From: Lottiidibacillus patelloidae
GTDB lineage: Bacteria; Bacillota; Bacilli; Bacillales; SA5d-4
Direction of reading: 5' to 3'
Assembly (NCBI RefSeq): GCF_002262935.1
Contig: NZ_NPIA01000002.1
Span: forward strand, 248,001-312,000
DNA: 64,000 nucleotides
In this document: one piece after another, positions 45,430 to 55,605 of the stretch
How the letters are laid out: each line of letters starts with the position of its first letter
Numbering within the stretch: the first letter of the stretch is position 1
Program-made: the position numbers and the translations under genes
Notes under the pieces: generated by a model
What the model saw: the letters and a program-made list of their open reading frames with translations, nothing else
Database searches by the model: none
What the model was told of the DNA's origin: nothing

Positions 45430-47634
45430 TTATTGCATCGTACGTCGAACGGTAAAAATATCTGGAATTTGCTTGATTCGCTCGACTACTTTCTCTAAAT
45501 GACTATTATTATGGATTGCGATCATCATATCAATAGTTGCCATTTTGTTACGGTCTGAACGACCGGAAACAGAGTTAATATTTGTTTTTGTTTCATTTAC
45601 TGCATGTAAGACTTCATTTAACAAGCCACGGCGATCAAACCCGTAGATTTCTAAAACGACATTATAAAGTTTTTCATTTTGCTTTTCTTCTTCCCACTCA
45701 ACTTCAAGAAGACGAGTATTAGCATCTTCATTGGCGATATTTGGGCAATCCGCACGATGAACGGATACACCACGGCCTTTTGTTATATAGCCAACAATCT
45801 CATCACCAGGAATCGGATTACAACACTTAGATAAACGAATTAACAAGTTATCAATGCCTTTAACAACTACTCCGGCAACAGATCGTTTTTTCGGTTTTAT
45901 TTCCCTTAGTTCGTTAACTGCATCAACAATCGTTGTATCAGATGATTCCTTTTCCCGCTCTTTGCGTAACGTTTCCGTGAGCTTTGAAGCAATTTGGGAA
46001 GCTGTGACACCATTGTATCCAACAGCTGCAAACATATCATCGTCACTAGCAAAATTAAACTTTTTCAAGGTGCGTTCAATATTTTTCGAATGAAGAGCAT
46101 CCTTCATTTTAAAGCCTAAGTGCTTAATTTCTTTTTCAACAAGTTCCTTACCTTTTGCTACATTTACTTCTTTTTTCTGTTTCTTAAACCATTGACGAAT
46201 TTTATTTTTAGCTTGTGAAGATTGTGCTATTTTAACCCAATCTTGACTTGGCCCATAAGAATGTTTTGAAGTTAACACTTCGACGATATCGCCAGTATTT
46301 AATGCTTTGTCCAGTGGAACAATTTTTCCGTTCACTTTGGCACCGATACAATGATGTCCAATTTCAGTGTGGATACGATAAGCAAAATCTAATGGAACAG
46401 ATCCAGATGGTAATTCAACAACATCACCTTTGGGTGTAAATACGAAAACGGTATCAGAGAAGAGATCCACTTTTAATGATTCCATAAACTCTTCCGCATT
46501 GCTCATATCTTGTTGCCATTCTAATATTTCACGGAACCACTCTAATTTACCATCAAAGGCATTATTGTCCGAATCATTTTTATCTTGGGTTTCTTTATAC
46601 GCCCAATGTGCTGCTACACCATATTCAGCAATCTTATGCATGTCCTTCGTACGAATTTGAACTTCCAACGGCTCGCCTTTAGGACCAATTACTGTCGTAT
46701 GAAGGGACTGATACATATTTGATTTTGGCATAGCAATATAATCTTTAAACCGTCCAGGCATCGGCTTCCAGCACGTATGAATAATACCTAAAGCTGCATA
46801 ACAGTCTTTAATATTTTCAACGACAACCCGAACTGCAAGAAGGTCATATATTTCATTAAATTGCTTATTTTGTATGGCCATTTTTCGATAAATGCTATAA
46901 ATGTGTTTCGGGCGTCCGGAAATATCTGCATCTATGTGGACTTCTTCTAATTTAGCTCGAATTTCATTCGTTAATTCATCGATATGAAGTTCTCGCTCCG
47001 CTCGCTTATTTTTCATTAAATGGACAATACGATAATATTGTTGCGGGTTTAAATAACGTAGTGCCGTATCTTCTAACTCCCATTTAATTGTTGAGATTCC
47101 AAGTCGATGAGCTAATGGTGCAAATACTTCAATCGTTTCATTTGCTATTCTACGCTGTTTTTCTGGCTTCATATGCTTTAACGTTCGCATATTGTGAAGG
47201 CGATCTGCGAGTTTTATCAAGATAACTCTCATATCTTTCGCCATTGCAACGATCATTTTCCTATGGTTTTCAGCTTGTTGTTCTTCATCTGATTTATATT
47301 TAATTTTCTTAAGTTTTGTCACACCATCTACTAACATCGCTACTTCTTGATTAAATGTCGCTGCGATCTGATCTTTTGTTACATCAGTATCTTCGACAAC
47401 ATCATGTAAAAAAGCCGCAGCAAGAGTAACTGCATCAAGTTCTAGATTTACTAGAATTCCTGCAACTTGTACGGGATGTATTATATAAGGATCACCTGAC
47501 TTACGAAATTGCCCTTCATGAGCTTTTTTCGCAAATTGATACGCTTTTTCTAAAAATGCAATATCATCCTTATTTAAATAGCTATTCGCTTTTTCAAGTA
47601 CTTGTTCAATGGTTTGCATTTTTTCTTGCGTCAT
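45430..47634 (-). CDS. relA: Bifunctional (p)ppGpp synthetase/hydrolase Rel
   Basis: A 734-residue Rel protein. Order: HD hydrolase (about 30-190, [16 protein letters not shown]), synthetase (about 235-345, [12 protein letters not shown]-like [20 protein letters not shown]), TGS (about 390-450), helical and zinc-finger/CC region ([15 protein letters not shown]) and C-terminal ACT. Both halves have intact catalytic motifs, so it both makes and degrades (p)ppGpp in response to stalled ribosomes. AAGGTGATTTT precedes the ATG. The 413-bp gap to apt holds repeat copy 3. Confidence 0.97.
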   Translation of the reverse strand: MTQEKMQTIEQVLEKANSYLNKDDIAFLEKAYQFAKKAHEGQFRKSGDPYIIHPVQVAGILVNLELDAVTLAAAFLHDVVEDTDVTKDQIAATFNQEVAMLVDGVTKLKKIKYKSDEEQQAENHRKMIVAMAKDMRVILIKLADRLHNMRTLKHMKPEKQRRIANETIEVFAPLAHRLGISTIKWELEDTALRYLNPQQYYRIVHLMKNKRAERELHIDELTNEIRAKLEEVHIDADISGRPKHIYSIYRKMAIQNKQFNEIYDLLAVRVVVENIKDCYAALGIIHTCWKPMPGRFKDYIAMPKSNMYQSLHTTVIGPKGEPLEVQIRTKDMHKIAEYGVAAHWAYKETQDKNDSDNNAFDGKLEWFREILEWQQDMSNAEEFMESLKVDLFSDTVFVFTPKGDVVELPSGSVPLDFAYRIHTEIGHHCIGAKVNGKIVPLDKALNTGDIVEVLTSKHSYGPSQDWVKIAQSSQAKNKIRQWFKKQKKEVNVAKGKELVEKEIKHLGFKMKDALHSKNIERTLKKFNFASDDDMFAAVGYNGVTASQIASKLTETLRKEREKESSDTTIVDAVNELREIKPKKRSVAGVVVKGIDNLLIRLSKCCNPIPGDEIVGYITKGRGVSVHRADCPNIANEDANTRLLEVEWEEEKQNEKLYNVVLEIYGFDRRGLLNEVLHAVNETKTNINSVSGRSDRNKMATIDMMIAIHNNSHLEKVVERIKQIPDIFTVRRTMQ

Positions 47635-47749
47635 AAAATCACCTTAACCAATTCTAGATATTGTTTTCATTATCAAGAAAAATTGTCTAGATGTAAAGAA
47701 AATTCGAGTTTTTTTTCATTCTTTTCAAAAACTGTTGAAAAAATAAAAA

Positions 47750-48031
47750 AAAAGACAGGAACAAAAGTTTTGCACTCATAGAAAAATCCGAACCCAATCA
47801 GAATTTATTTCTGGATGGTTCGGATTCTAATTTACTTAATAATATTAAAATCCTCCGTCAAAAATGCTTCGCTTTCCGTGGGCACGGCCTCAGCCTCCGG
47901 AGAAGCAAAGAACGCTTCTTCCGGGGTCTTCAGACTCGTGCTATCCCACAGGAGTCTCGCATTTTGACTTCGGATTATTTTCAATTATGTTCGGTTTTTA
48001 TTGCCTCTTTTTTGTTTTGTCCCAGCCTCTT
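47750..48031 (+). repeat. Structured intergenic repeat, copy 3 (most complete)
   Basis: Hairpin 1 is AATCCGAACC/GGTTCGGATT (47785-47826) with nested CAGA..TCTG; hairpin 2 spans about 47857-47968 from GTCAAAA to TTTTGAC with apical stem GGAGAAGC/GCTTCTTCC. The ends carry inverted motifs: left AAAGACAGGAACAAAAG and right TTTTGTCCCAGCCTCTT. About 280 bp in total; this is most of the apt-relA gap. Inverted ends suggest a small non-autonomous element. Confidence 0.8.
47785..47826. terminator. Hairpin 1 of repeat copy 3
   Basis: A perfect 10-bp stem with an inner stem. On the minus strand it is followed by TTTTTC, so it may terminate apt transcripts before relA. Confidence 0.55.
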
Positions 48032-48047
48032 AAAAAATTACAATAAT

Positions 48048-48560
48048 TTAGTATTGCATTAAAGTTTTAATGTCTACTCCACCTAATTTTTCACGACCGT
48101 TTAGTTCTGTTAACTCAATGAAGAATGCAGCTCCGACAACAATTCCACCTAATTCTTCAATTAGCTTAATAGTAGCTTCAATTGTTCCACCAGTAGCTAA
48201 TAAATCATCAGTGATTAAGACACGTTGACCAGGCTTAATCGCATCTTTGTGCATTGTTAAAACGTCTTTTCCATATTCTAAACCGTAGTCTACACGGACA
48301 ACTTCACGTGGAAGTTTTCCTTCTTTACGGACAGGAACGAAACCAATTTCTAATTCATAAGCAACCGGACATCCTACGATAAATCCTCGAGCTTCAGGTC
48401 CTGCAATAACATCAACATTTAAATCTTTTGCGTAGTCAACAATGTCCTTAATAGCTTGTTTAAAAACGCCACCGTTTTGCATAAGTGTTGTTATATCTTT
48501 AAAGCGAATTCCTTCAATCGGCCAATCTTCAACTACTGTAATGTGCTTTTTGTAATCCAT
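48048..48560 (-). CDS. apt: Adenine phosphoribosyltransferase
   Basis: A 170-residue salvage enzyme that makes AMP from adenine and PRPP. The PRPP-binding motif is [13 protein letters not shown] (about 118-130) and the family segment [13 protein letters not shown] precedes it. GAGGAGGAAATAGAAG precedes the ATG. It overlaps recJ by 32 nt at its 5' end, so recJ-apt are one transcript; relA, normally next, is separated by repeat copy 3. Confidence 0.96.
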   Translation of the reverse strand: MDYKKHITVVEDWPIEGIRFKDITTLMQNGGVFKQAIKDIVDYAKDLNVDVIAGPEARGFIVGCPVAYELEIGFVPVRKEGKLPREVVRVDYGLEYGKDVLTMHKDAIKPGQRVLITDDLLATGGTIEATIKLIEELGGIVVGAAFFIELTELNGREKLGGVDIKTLMQY

Positions 48561-50913
48561 CTTCTATTTCCTCCTCGTCTCTCACCGAATTGTCTTTACA
48601 TTGTTGTAAAAGTGTCATTAATGACCGGTAAGAGGAATAACATAATTCATTTTCTAAATCCATTTGCTCTTTTTTACTTTGATAAGATTTTGACTCTGTC
48701 AGATCACGTTTTGTGTTAACATGATTAATTGTCAAAAGACCATCTTCTATTTTAACAAATTCTAATTCAAAAAACACCTTCGACATGAAATTTACTGTTT
48801 GTTTTGACCAACCTTTATGTTTTGCCAAGTCTTCGCCATGCTTTTTCAAGTCAAATGTTTGCTTTTTTAATAGAAATCCGTAAAACCATTTAAAATGATC
48901 TCGTGTTGGCAATGTTGAAAAATAATGATCATTATCATGATGAAAAACTGCATAAATTCTTTCAGGGAAACTATTACCGTTGAAAAAATTTTGCAATTGT
49001 TCCATAGAAGTTGGTAAGTCTAATAGAAACAGATATCCATTTTTCAATAGCTTTGGTGTTGATTCTTTATCTAGTTGAAGCAATGATTCTGACCATTTTT
49101 CTAGTTGTAGCCTTTCCATTGTTCCATCTTGAAAGCTGACTAATTGAATTTTATCTTGCGGCATTTCCTCTAACTTTTTTGCTACATTTCTTGAACTACG
49201 GAAATCAAAAAGTTGCCAATCTTGAACTGCTAAATCCTCCAATAAAAGTTGCGGTTTGCGGAAGCCATTCCATTCATTAATGCCTAACTCACCTACAACA
49301 GCTATTTTTGCTAATGGGGAAATGTGTTCAAGTTTTTCTCCTAAATTAAACCCGATAGTGTCAATTGTGCTGTTTTCTTGGGCAAGCGTCATTTTCAAGT
49401 GATTTTGGCTTGCTCCAACTGTTTTCATCTCGTGTATTTTTTCGCACGTTAGTAATACTTTTGGCGATGGGTTTTGTACACCAAAAGGAGCTAATCGATT
49501 TATTTGTTCTATTGTTGCAATTGTGACATCCTCAAGATTACACTCAATATCAACATGTTTAATTGGAATAAAATCTTCTTCTGTTAGTATTTCTTTTGCT
49601 TGTTCTTTTAAACGTGACCTTAACAAATCAACATTTGATAAGTCCAAAGTCATACCTGCTGCCATCGGATGTCCTCCAAAGTGAGGTAAAATATCACGAC
49701 ACTTTGAAAGATTAGCAAAAAGATCAAACCCTTCGATACTTCGTGCTGATCCTTTAGCAATGCCCTTTTCCTTATCGATACTTAAAATGATTGTTGGTCG
49801 ATAATACTTTTCTACAACACGTGATGCTACTATCCCAACAACCCCGGGATTCCAGCCTTCTTTTGCAATAACGAGCACTTCATTGTCTGCTGGAGGAAAG
49901 TATCTATCAATCATTTCATACGCTTCTTCAGTCATCGTGTTGACTAACTTTTGTCTTTCTTTATTAAGACCATCAATTTCATTTGCTAGTTCTTCCGCTT
50001 CTTCGATAGAGTCAGATAGTAGTAAATGAACAGCAGGATCTGCTGATTCCAATCTACCAACAGCGTTGATTCTTGGTCCAATTGCAAATCCAATATTTTC
50101 TGCAGTAAGCACTTGCCCTTCAAGTCCACACACTTTTAGTAGTGCTTTAATTCCTATGCGAGTGGACCGAGACATCATTGCCACGCCACGACTAGCTATG
50201 ATTCTATTTTCATCTACTAATGGCACTAAGTCCGCAATCGTTCCAATTGCGGCAATTTCCAATAACTGTTGAGGAACTTCTCCATAGAGCGCATGTGCTA
50301 GTTTGAATGCTACACCTACACCTGCGAGTTCATGGAATGGATAATTAGGGCTTAATTTCGGATGTATGATAAAGTCAGCTGCTGGTAATTGTGGCGATGG
50401 TTCATGGTGATCAGTAATGATGTAGTCTAATCCAATTTCCTTTGCAACATCCGCTTCTGCAATGGCAGAAATTCCTGTATCTACAGTAATAACTAATGAA
50501 TAACCTGCAGATTTTGCCCAGCGAAATGCTTGTTCATTTGGACCGTATCCTTCGGTAAATCGATTTGGAATGTAAAAGTCAACATCTGCACCAAGATCTT
50601 GCAATGTAACCATTAATACAGTCGTAGAACTAACCCCATCCGCATCATAATCACCAAAAATTAGTATCTTTTCATTATTTGTTATCGCATCTTTTATTCG
50701 TTTAACAGTTCCAGCCATTCCTTCTAATAAAAATGGATCATGGAACTCCATCGGTTCTATAAATAAAAAGCGTTTAGCTTCTTCAATTGTTTCTATTCCT
50801 CTCATCACTAAAAGTCTTGCAACTAACAATTCTATTTGCAAGATTTCTGCGAGAGATTGGGCTTTCTCTTCATCAAATTTTCGTAGTTTCCAACGTGATT
50901 TTGCTTTTAACAT
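48529..50913 (-). CDS. recJ: Single-strand DNA-specific 5'-3' exonuclease RecJ
   Basis: A 794-residue DHH-family nuclease. The metal site is seen in [13 protein letters not shown] and [11 protein letters not shown]; the DHHA1 part has [13 protein letters not shown]; an OB domain follows and the C-terminal extension is the longer one typical of Bacillus RecJ. It degrades 5' ends in recombination and repair. The start ([12 protein letters not shown]) has GGGGTGG 4 nt upstream; the frame is open 17 codons earlier but without a site. It overlaps apt. Confidence 0.95.
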   Translation of the reverse strand: MLKAKSRWKLRKFDEEKAQSLAEILQIELLVARLLVMRGIETIEEAKRFLFIEPMEFHDPFLLEGMAGTVKRIKDAITNNEKILIFGDYDADGVSSTTVLMVTLQDLGADVDFYIPNRFTEGYGPNEQAFRWAKSAGYSLVITVDTGISAIAEADVAKEIGLDYIITDHHEPSPQLPAADFIIHPKLSPNYPFHELAGVGVAFKLAHALYGEVPQQLLEIAAIGTIADLVPLVDENRIIASRGVAMMSRSTRIGIKALLKVCGLEGQVLTAENIGFAIGPRINAVGRLESADPAVHLLLSDSIEEAEELANEIDGLNKERQKLVNTMTEEAYEMIDRYFPPADNEVLVIAKEGWNPGVVGIVASRVVEKYYRPTIILSIDKEKGIAKGSARSIEGFDLFANLSKCRDILPHFGGHPMAAGMTLDLSNVDLLRSRLKEQAKEILTEEDFIPIKHVDIECNLEDVTIATIEQINRLAPFGVQNPSPKVLLTCEKIHEMKTVGASQNHLKMTLAQENSTIDTIGFNLGEKLEHISPLAKIAVVGELGINEWNGFRKPQLLLEDLAVQDWQLFDFRSSRNVAKKLEEMPQDKIQLVSFQDGTMERLQLEKWSESLLQLDKESTPKLLKNGYLFLLDLPTSMEQLQNFFNGNSFPERIYAVFHHDNDHYFSTLPTRDHFKWFYGFLLKKQTFDLKKHGEDLAKHKGWSKQTVNFMSKVFFELEFVKIEDGLLTINHVNTKRDLTESKSYQSKKEQMDLENELCYSSYRSLMTLLQQCKDNSVRDEEEIEDGLQKAHYSS

Positions 50914-50917
50914 GAGA

Positions 50918-50961
50918 CCACCCCTTGACCAACTCATTATACTAGAGAGGCCAAGGGGTGG
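50918..50961 (-). promoter_or_regulatory. Inverted repeat that can hide the recJ ribosome site
   Basis: CCACCCCTTG (50918-50927 on the plus strand) and CAAGGGGTGG (50952-50961) are perfect 10-base arms 24 nt apart. In mRNA read from lapA into recJ, the arm with the GGGGTGG ribosome site pairs with the upstream arm. No T run follows, so it is not a terminator. Confidence 0.6.
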
Positions 50962-50964
50962 CAA
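50936..50964 (-). promoter_or_regulatory. SigA promoter of recJ
   Basis: Minus-strand TTGCCA (50959-50964), 17-bp spacer and TATAAT (50936-50941). Transcripts from here start after the first arm of the inverted repeat, leaving the ribosome site free. Confidence 0.75.
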
Positions 50965-50967
50965 TAA

Positions 50968-51342
50968 CTATTCTTTTACAGTATTTTCTTCCGTGCTATC
51001 TTCTTCGCTAATGTCTTCTTCTAATTCTTCAGTTGCTGGCTTTTTTTCTACTTCTGGTTTTTCTTCGGCTTTTGGAGACGATTTTTCCACTTTCTCGCTC
51101 AGCATTGCAATTTCCTTGTTTGCAACCTTCAACTGTCTTTGTAAGCGAAACATACGATACATACCAACAGAACCAACGATTAATCCACCCATGAAAACAG
51201 ATCCAATAATTACTAAAATTAAAGGAATACTCTTTTTAGCAAACAGAAAATCTACTGTTACCGGGTCTACATTAATAACAGCGAATATGGCTACGATTAA
51301 TGCAAATAAAATTGCTAATAATAAACTCCATTGTCCTTTCAT
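50968..51342 (-). CDS. lapA: LapA-domain membrane protein (DUF1049)
   Basis: A 124-residue protein with two membrane helices (about 5-25 and 42-65) enclosing the family segment FAVINVDPVTVDFLFAKKSIPL, a short coiled region (RLQRQLKVANKEIAML) and an acidic Glu/Lys-rich C-terminus. E. coli LapA acts in lipopolysaccharide assembly regulation, which cannot apply to a Gram-positive; here the role is unknown. GAGGGGGAG precedes the ATG. It lies 1 nt from the CDF gene stop. Confidence 0.85.
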   Translation of the reverse strand: MKGQWSLLLAILFALIVAIFAVINVDPVTVDFLFAKKSIPLILVIIGSVFMGGLIVGSVGMYRMFRLQRQLKVANKEIAMLSEKVEKSSPKAEEKPEVEKKPATEELEEDISEEDSTEENTVKE

Positions 51343-51343
51343 A

Positions 51344-52243
51344 CTACTCCCCCTCATCACTATATGGATTTATATGTACAAATACATCTTGAATATGTGC
51401 TTCACTTAATAATTTTTCTTTTACATTTTTTCCGACTTTATGGCCTTCTTCAACAGTCATAAATGGATCAACTGCTACTTTAATATCAACAATTACATAA
51501 TGCCCGTGCTCACGAGCTTGTAAAGAATTAATTGCTAATACTTTATCGACCGATTTGGCAATTTCTACTAAGTGAACAGTATCTTCCTCATGTAAAACAT
51601 GGTCAAGTGTATTATGAATGGATTCTGATCCTAAGTTCCATGCCATCTTTAAAATTAAAATCCCGACCACTAATCCAGCAACTGGGTCAGCATAGACAGC
51701 CCAAGTAAATCCTAGCTTTCCACCAAACACTGCCGCAACAATTCCAACTAATGTAGCAATCGATGAAAAGACATCAGATCGATGTTCATAGGCATTAATA
51801 ATTAACGCATCACTTCGTAACTTTTTACCTAGTCGATATTTCCAGCGAAATAATATTTCTTTAACTATAATCGAGATCGCTGCAGCATAAATAGCTATTA
51901 CTCCAGGAGCTTCAATCGGTTTAAAAAATGCTTCCACTGATGACAAGGCAATTTCAAAACCGACAATTACCATAAGGACTGCAACAATAATAGCTGCAAT
52001 ATTTTCTGCCTTACCATGTCCATAAGGATGATCCTTATCAGGTGGCAACTTTGCTGCTCTTAATCCGACATAAACAGCCATTGAACCCGCAACATCTGAA
52101 GCGGAATGAAGTGCATCTGCAATTAATGCTCTACTGTTTGAAATTACTCCGATTACACCTTTAATAATTGCTAAGACTAAGTTGATTACGACGCCAACCA
52201 TTGCTGCGAACTCTGCTTGTTTAAAACGTTCTTTCTTTTCCAC
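51344..52243 (-). CDS. Cation diffusion facilitator transporter
   Basis: A 299-residue CDF protein with six membrane helices and a C-terminal cytoplasmic domain. The metal-binding pair in helix 2 is in ALIADALHSASDVAGS (DxxHSxxD) and that of helix 5 in NAYEHRSDVFSS (HxxxD). Such proteins export Zn, Mn, Fe or Co in exchange for protons; the DALHS..D / EHRSD pattern cannot fix the metal from sequence alone. GTG start with GAGGTG 5 nt upstream. It forms a unit with lapA. Confidence 0.9.
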   Translation of the reverse strand: MEKKERFKQAEFAAMVGVVINLVLAIIKGVIGVISNSRALIADALHSASDVAGSMAVYVGLRAAKLPPDKDHPYGHGKAENIAAIIVAVLMVIVGFEIALSSVEAFFKPIEAPGVIAIYAAAISIIVKEILFRWKYRLGKKLRSDALIINAYEHRSDVFSSIATLVGIVAAVFGGKLGFTWAVYADPVAGLVVGILILKMAWNLGSESIHNTLDHVLHEEDTVHLVEIAKSVDKVLAINSLQAREHGHYVIVDIKVAVDPFMTVEEGHKVGKNVKEKLLSEAHIQDVFVHINPYSDEGE

Positions 52244-52346
52244 TCCATCACCTCGCACTTTATTGAAATTATATCTTTGATTATCTTTTCCTAAAGTTCA
52301 CGATTCATGAAGGTATAACCACTTATTAGCTTAAATAAATGGATAA

Positions 52347-52374
52347 AACGTGGGAAAAAATTATCCCACGTTTG
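52347..52374 (-). terminator. Terminator after secDF
   Basis: Stem AAACGTGGGA/TCCCACGTTT, loop 8 nt; T-rich on both sides. Confidence 0.75.
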
Positions 52375-52377
52375 TTT

Positions 52378-54615
52378 TTATATTTCATCTTCTACATCGA
52401 CTTTCTTCGGCTTTAAGCGTTCACGTTCCATCGCTCTCCACTTTAAGACTAACCATAATTGTGCTGCGATAAATAATGATGAATACGTACCTGCTACAAG
52501 TCCGACAAGTAGTGCAAATGAGAACCCGCTAATCGCACCGCTTCCGAATATGAATAATGCTAGGGCAGCGAATACTACTGTTAATACAGTATTTAATGAA
52601 CGCTCAAATGTTTGTTGTAAGCTCAAGTTTACAACATCTACTAAGTCCTCAAATACTTTCACTTTCTTTTTCGCTTTTAGATTTTCACGAATTCGGTCAA
52701 ACGTAACAATCGTATCGTTTATTGAATAACCGACAATCGTTAACACGGCAGCGATAAAGTATAAGTTAACTTCAATGTGCAACATGCTGAATAAGACAAT
52801 AATGAAAAATGCATCATGTAATAAGGCGACTATTGCCGAAATACCGAATAAAAATTCAAAGCGAATAGTTACATATAAAACGATACCAATTGACGCATAT
52901 AAAACCGCAAAGAATGCATTTTTAGCAAGTTCTTGTCCAACTACAGGGGAAACGGTTGATACGTTTGGCTCAACACCATATTTATCCTGTAATTTTTCTT
53001 TAACGTTTGCAATTTCATCTTTAGAGAAGACTCCAGCATAGTGAGCAAATTTCATACTGTCATTTTGCCCTGCAGCTGTAACAGCATTAGGCTTTAAGTC
53101 CATTTCCGTTAAATCACTTTCAAATTGTTCATTTGTTATAGAAACATTTGGCGTTATTTCTACTTTTGTTCCACTAACAAAATCAATTCCTAAGTTTAAG
53201 CCGAAAATTAGCAATGACAATAGACCAATAACGATAAATCCAATTGACGCTGTGAAAAATCTTTTGCGTTTGCTTACGAAATCAAATTTATACTTTGGCT
53301 CATAAATACCTTCTTGAGAATTAGCAATATCTTTTATTTCTTCTTGCTTTAAGCCAAATAAACCTGGCTTTTTGTCCATGTAACGACTATTAACCCAAAG
53401 CCCAAGTAATAATCTTGAACCATATACTGCTGTAATTAAACTTACTACAATACTGACGATTAACATTAAGGCAAACCCTTTAACTGAGCTTGTCCCAAAG
53501 ATAAATAAAACTCCCGCTGCTAAAATCGTCGTAATATTCGCATCTAAGATTGTAGCTAAAGATCTTCTGTTCCCCGAGCGGAATGCAGATAATGTCGTCT
53601 TTCCAATACGAAGTTCCTCTTTAATACGTTCATACGTAATAATATTCGCATCTACTGCCATACCTACACCTAAGATTAAAGCAGCTATTCCAGGTAATGT
53701 TAAGACTGCATTTAGCCCTTCAAATACAACTAATATTAAGTAAATATAAGCGCTTAATGTAACAACTGCTACAACGCCTGGCAGACGGTAATAGAAAATC
53801 ATAAATAAGAATATTAGTGCAACACCGATAGCACCTGCAAAAATTGTTTTATTCATTGACTCTTCGCCAAGCTTTGCACCTACAGATTGTGAGTAGATTT
53901 CCTCTAACTTAACTGGTAGTGCACCCGCATTTAAAATCTCTGCTAAGTTCGTTGCTTCGTCAACTGTGAAATTTCCTTCTATCACAATATCTTTTTGGGT
54001 TAATACTTCATTAACTCTTGGTGCAGAAATAAATTTACGTGCATATTCTGGCTTTTCTAGTTCTGCAGCATAAGAGTCTCCTTCTTCGTAATCAAGCCAA
54101 ATAACTAAGAAGTTTTCTGGATACATATTTTTAATTTTTCTTGTAATATCTTCAAAAACTTTAGCATCTTTAAGTGTAATAGCTACGAGCGGTTCATTTT
54201 GTTCATTATAAGATAATCTTGCTGATTTTAATTCAGATCCGTTCATCATTTCAACATCATTAACATCACGGAACGTAAGGTTTGCTTCTGTTGATAATAA
54301 GTCGCGTGCTTCGCTTTGATCTTCAACTCCTGCAAGTTGTACACGAATACGGTCCGAACCTTCAGGAACAATATCTGGTTCTGCAACGCCGATTACGTCA
54401 ATACGCTTCCATAAAGCAGAAATCGCACTTTTAATCATGTCTTCTGTAACTTCATCACCTTCAAGCGGATGTACTTGATAGAGGATTTCAAAGCCACCTT
54501 GTAAATCTAGTCCTAACTTAATTTCATCAGTAGTTGTTTTTCCAAAATAACCGATTACTGAACCTATCAGTAAAACGATCATAAAAAAGATTGCTATACG
54601 CCCTTTTCTTACCAT
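52378..54615 (-). CDS. secDF: SecDF fusion, proton-driven Sec accessory
   Basis: A 745-residue natural fusion of SecD (about 1-430) and SecF (about 450-745), with 12 membrane helices and a large extracellular P1 domain (LGLDLQGGFEILYQV at its start). SecD marks include GVGMAVDANIITYERIKEE; SecF marks include NLGIDFVSGTKVEI and GYSINDTIVTFDRIREN. It uses the proton gradient to finish protein export by SecYEG. AAGGAGGAAATTACAGATT precedes the ATG. YajC, its partner, is encoded at 60.2 kb. Confidence 0.97.
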   Translation of the reverse strand: MVRKGRIAIFFMIVLLIGSVIGYFGKTTTDEIKLGLDLQGGFEILYQVHPLEGDEVTEDMIKSAISALWKRIDVIGVAEPDIVPEGSDRIRVQLAGVEDQSEARDLLSTEANLTFRDVNDVEMMNGSELKSARLSYNEQNEPLVAITLKDAKVFEDITRKIKNMYPENFLVIWLDYEEGDSYAAELEKPEYARKFISAPRVNEVLTQKDIVIEGNFTVDEATNLAEILNAGALPVKLEEIYSQSVGAKLGEESMNKTIFAGAIGVALIFLFMIFYYRLPGVVAVVTLSAYIYLILVVFEGLNAVLTLPGIAALILGVGMAVDANIITYERIKEELRIGKTTLSAFRSGNRRSLATILDANITTILAAGVLFIFGTSSVKGFALMLIVSIVVSLITAVYGSRLLLGLWVNSRYMDKKPGLFGLKQEEIKDIANSQEGIYEPKYKFDFVSKRKRFFTASIGFIVIGLLSLLIFGLNLGIDFVSGTKVEITPNVSITNEQFESDLTEMDLKPNAVTAAGQNDSMKFAHYAGVFSKDEIANVKEKLQDKYGVEPNVSTVSPVVGQELAKNAFFAVLYASIGIVLYVTIRFEFLFGISAIVALLHDAFFIIVLFSMLHIEVNLYFIAAVLTIVGYSINDTIVTFDRIRENLKAKKKVKVFEDLVDVVNLSLQQTFERSLNTVLTVVFAALALFIFGSGAISGFSFALLVGLVAGTYSSLFIAAQLWLVLKWRAMERERLKPKKVDVEDEI

Positions 54616-54721
54616 AATCTGTAATTTCCTCCTTCATGATGAAGCCGCTAAAAAGTTTTATGTACACGCGACATTTGCCTTATTTCATAATGTTTAATTA
54701 TGCTATAGACTAATTTTTCTG

Positions 54722-55006
54722 TCAATTTTCCTTTTTAAAATCCTCAAATGTTGACATCCAATCGTCATTAGTAATTGCTTCTGTCGTTAACCAGTTCATA
54801 TAGTCGGTTGGTGTCACTCTCAAAATGTCATTGATCAAGTCATGCATAAGTGGCTCTTCCGTTTTCTTCTTTCTTTTCTTTAAAACGACTTTCCAAATTT
54901 CATCTACAGTAGCACGTTCATATCCTAACATATGCAATTCCTCTAATTTGCTCGTAATGACTGGTAAAGCTCTTTCTTTCCAAACTGCCATATTTTGCTC
55001 CAACAT
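54722..55006 (-). CDS. comN: Post-transcriptional regulator ComN
   Basis: A 94-residue soluble, acidic/basic helical protein with WKERALPVITSKLEELHMLGY and WKVVLKKRKKK, typical of ComN (YrzD). In B. subtilis it promotes comE operon mRNA translation and localises to the cell pole with DivIVA. The ATG giving MLEQNMAVW has AAAGGGGGT close upstream; an ATG five codons later (with GGAG) is an alternative. It lies 18 bp after the small export protein gene. Confidence 0.85.
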   Translation of the reverse strand: MLEQNMAVWKERALPVITSKLEELHMLGYERATVDEIWKVVLKKRKKKTEEPLMHDLINDILRVTPTDYMNWLTTEAITNDDWMSTFEDFKKEN

Positions 55007-55024
55007 GTAACCCCCTTTTATCAT

Positions 55025-55510
55025 TTAAAAAATTGAGTACAAAACGATGCCTACCGCTAATCCGGCAATTACGACACCTGTCGCTATAGACCAAAATGCG
55101 TATCTTAAGCCGATGCCAAATAAACTCGCAGCAACACAAGCACTATAAGCTCCTGTTGTCGGTAATGGTACGGCGGTAAATAAAATTAGCCCTATTGCCC
55201 CGAACTTTTCAACATTTTTACTTTTGCTTAATGTTCGATGATAAAGCCAGTGATAAAAACGTTCATATCGTTTATATCTCATTAACCATTTACTAATTGG
55301 TTGAAATAATAATAGCATCGGTATAATTGGTAAAAGATTTCCTAATACACTATATAAGAATGCTTCAGGAAATGAAAAACCGTAAGTAAATGCTAAAGGC
55401 ATGCCTCCTCGTAATTCTAACACAGGCATTGCTGAAACAATCATTACTAAAATTTCTTCTGGTAAAAAGTTTAAATTCTCTGCTAAAAACTGTCTTAATG
55501 CTTCTTTCAT
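55025..55510 (-). CDS. Small multidrug export-like membrane protein (COG2426)
   Basis: A 161-residue membrane protein with four to five helices. LEELRGGMPLA-like VLELRGGMPLAFTYGF and AVPLPTTGAYSACVAASLFG are the marks of the COG2426/DUF family once annotated as small multidrug export. Function is unproven. It starts with ATG, GAGGTGAATT upstream. It ends next to comN, so the two are a unit. Confidence 0.8.
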   Translation of the reverse strand: MKEALRQFLAENLNFLPEEILVMIVSAMPVLELRGGMPLAFTYGFSFPEAFLYSVLGNLLPIIPMLLLFQPISKWLMRYKRYERFYHWLYHRTLSKSKNVEKFGAIGLILFTAVPLPTTGAYSACVAASLFGIGLRYAFWSIATGVVIAGLAVGIVLYSIF

Positions 55511-55529
55511 AATTCACCTCGATAACTTG

Positions 55530-55559
55530 TCATGCTTGCCCACTTACTAAGCATATAAA
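55530..55559 (+). promoter_or_regulatory. Possible sigma-E promoter of spoVB
   Basis: TCATGCT, 15-bp spacer, CATATAAA resembles the sigma-E pattern with several mismatches. spoVB is sigma-E controlled in B. subtilis. Weak. Confidence 0.35.
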
Positions 55560-55605
55560 TAAATAGAGAAAATATCTATAGTTTCTAGAAAGTAGGGGCA
55601 ATTAA

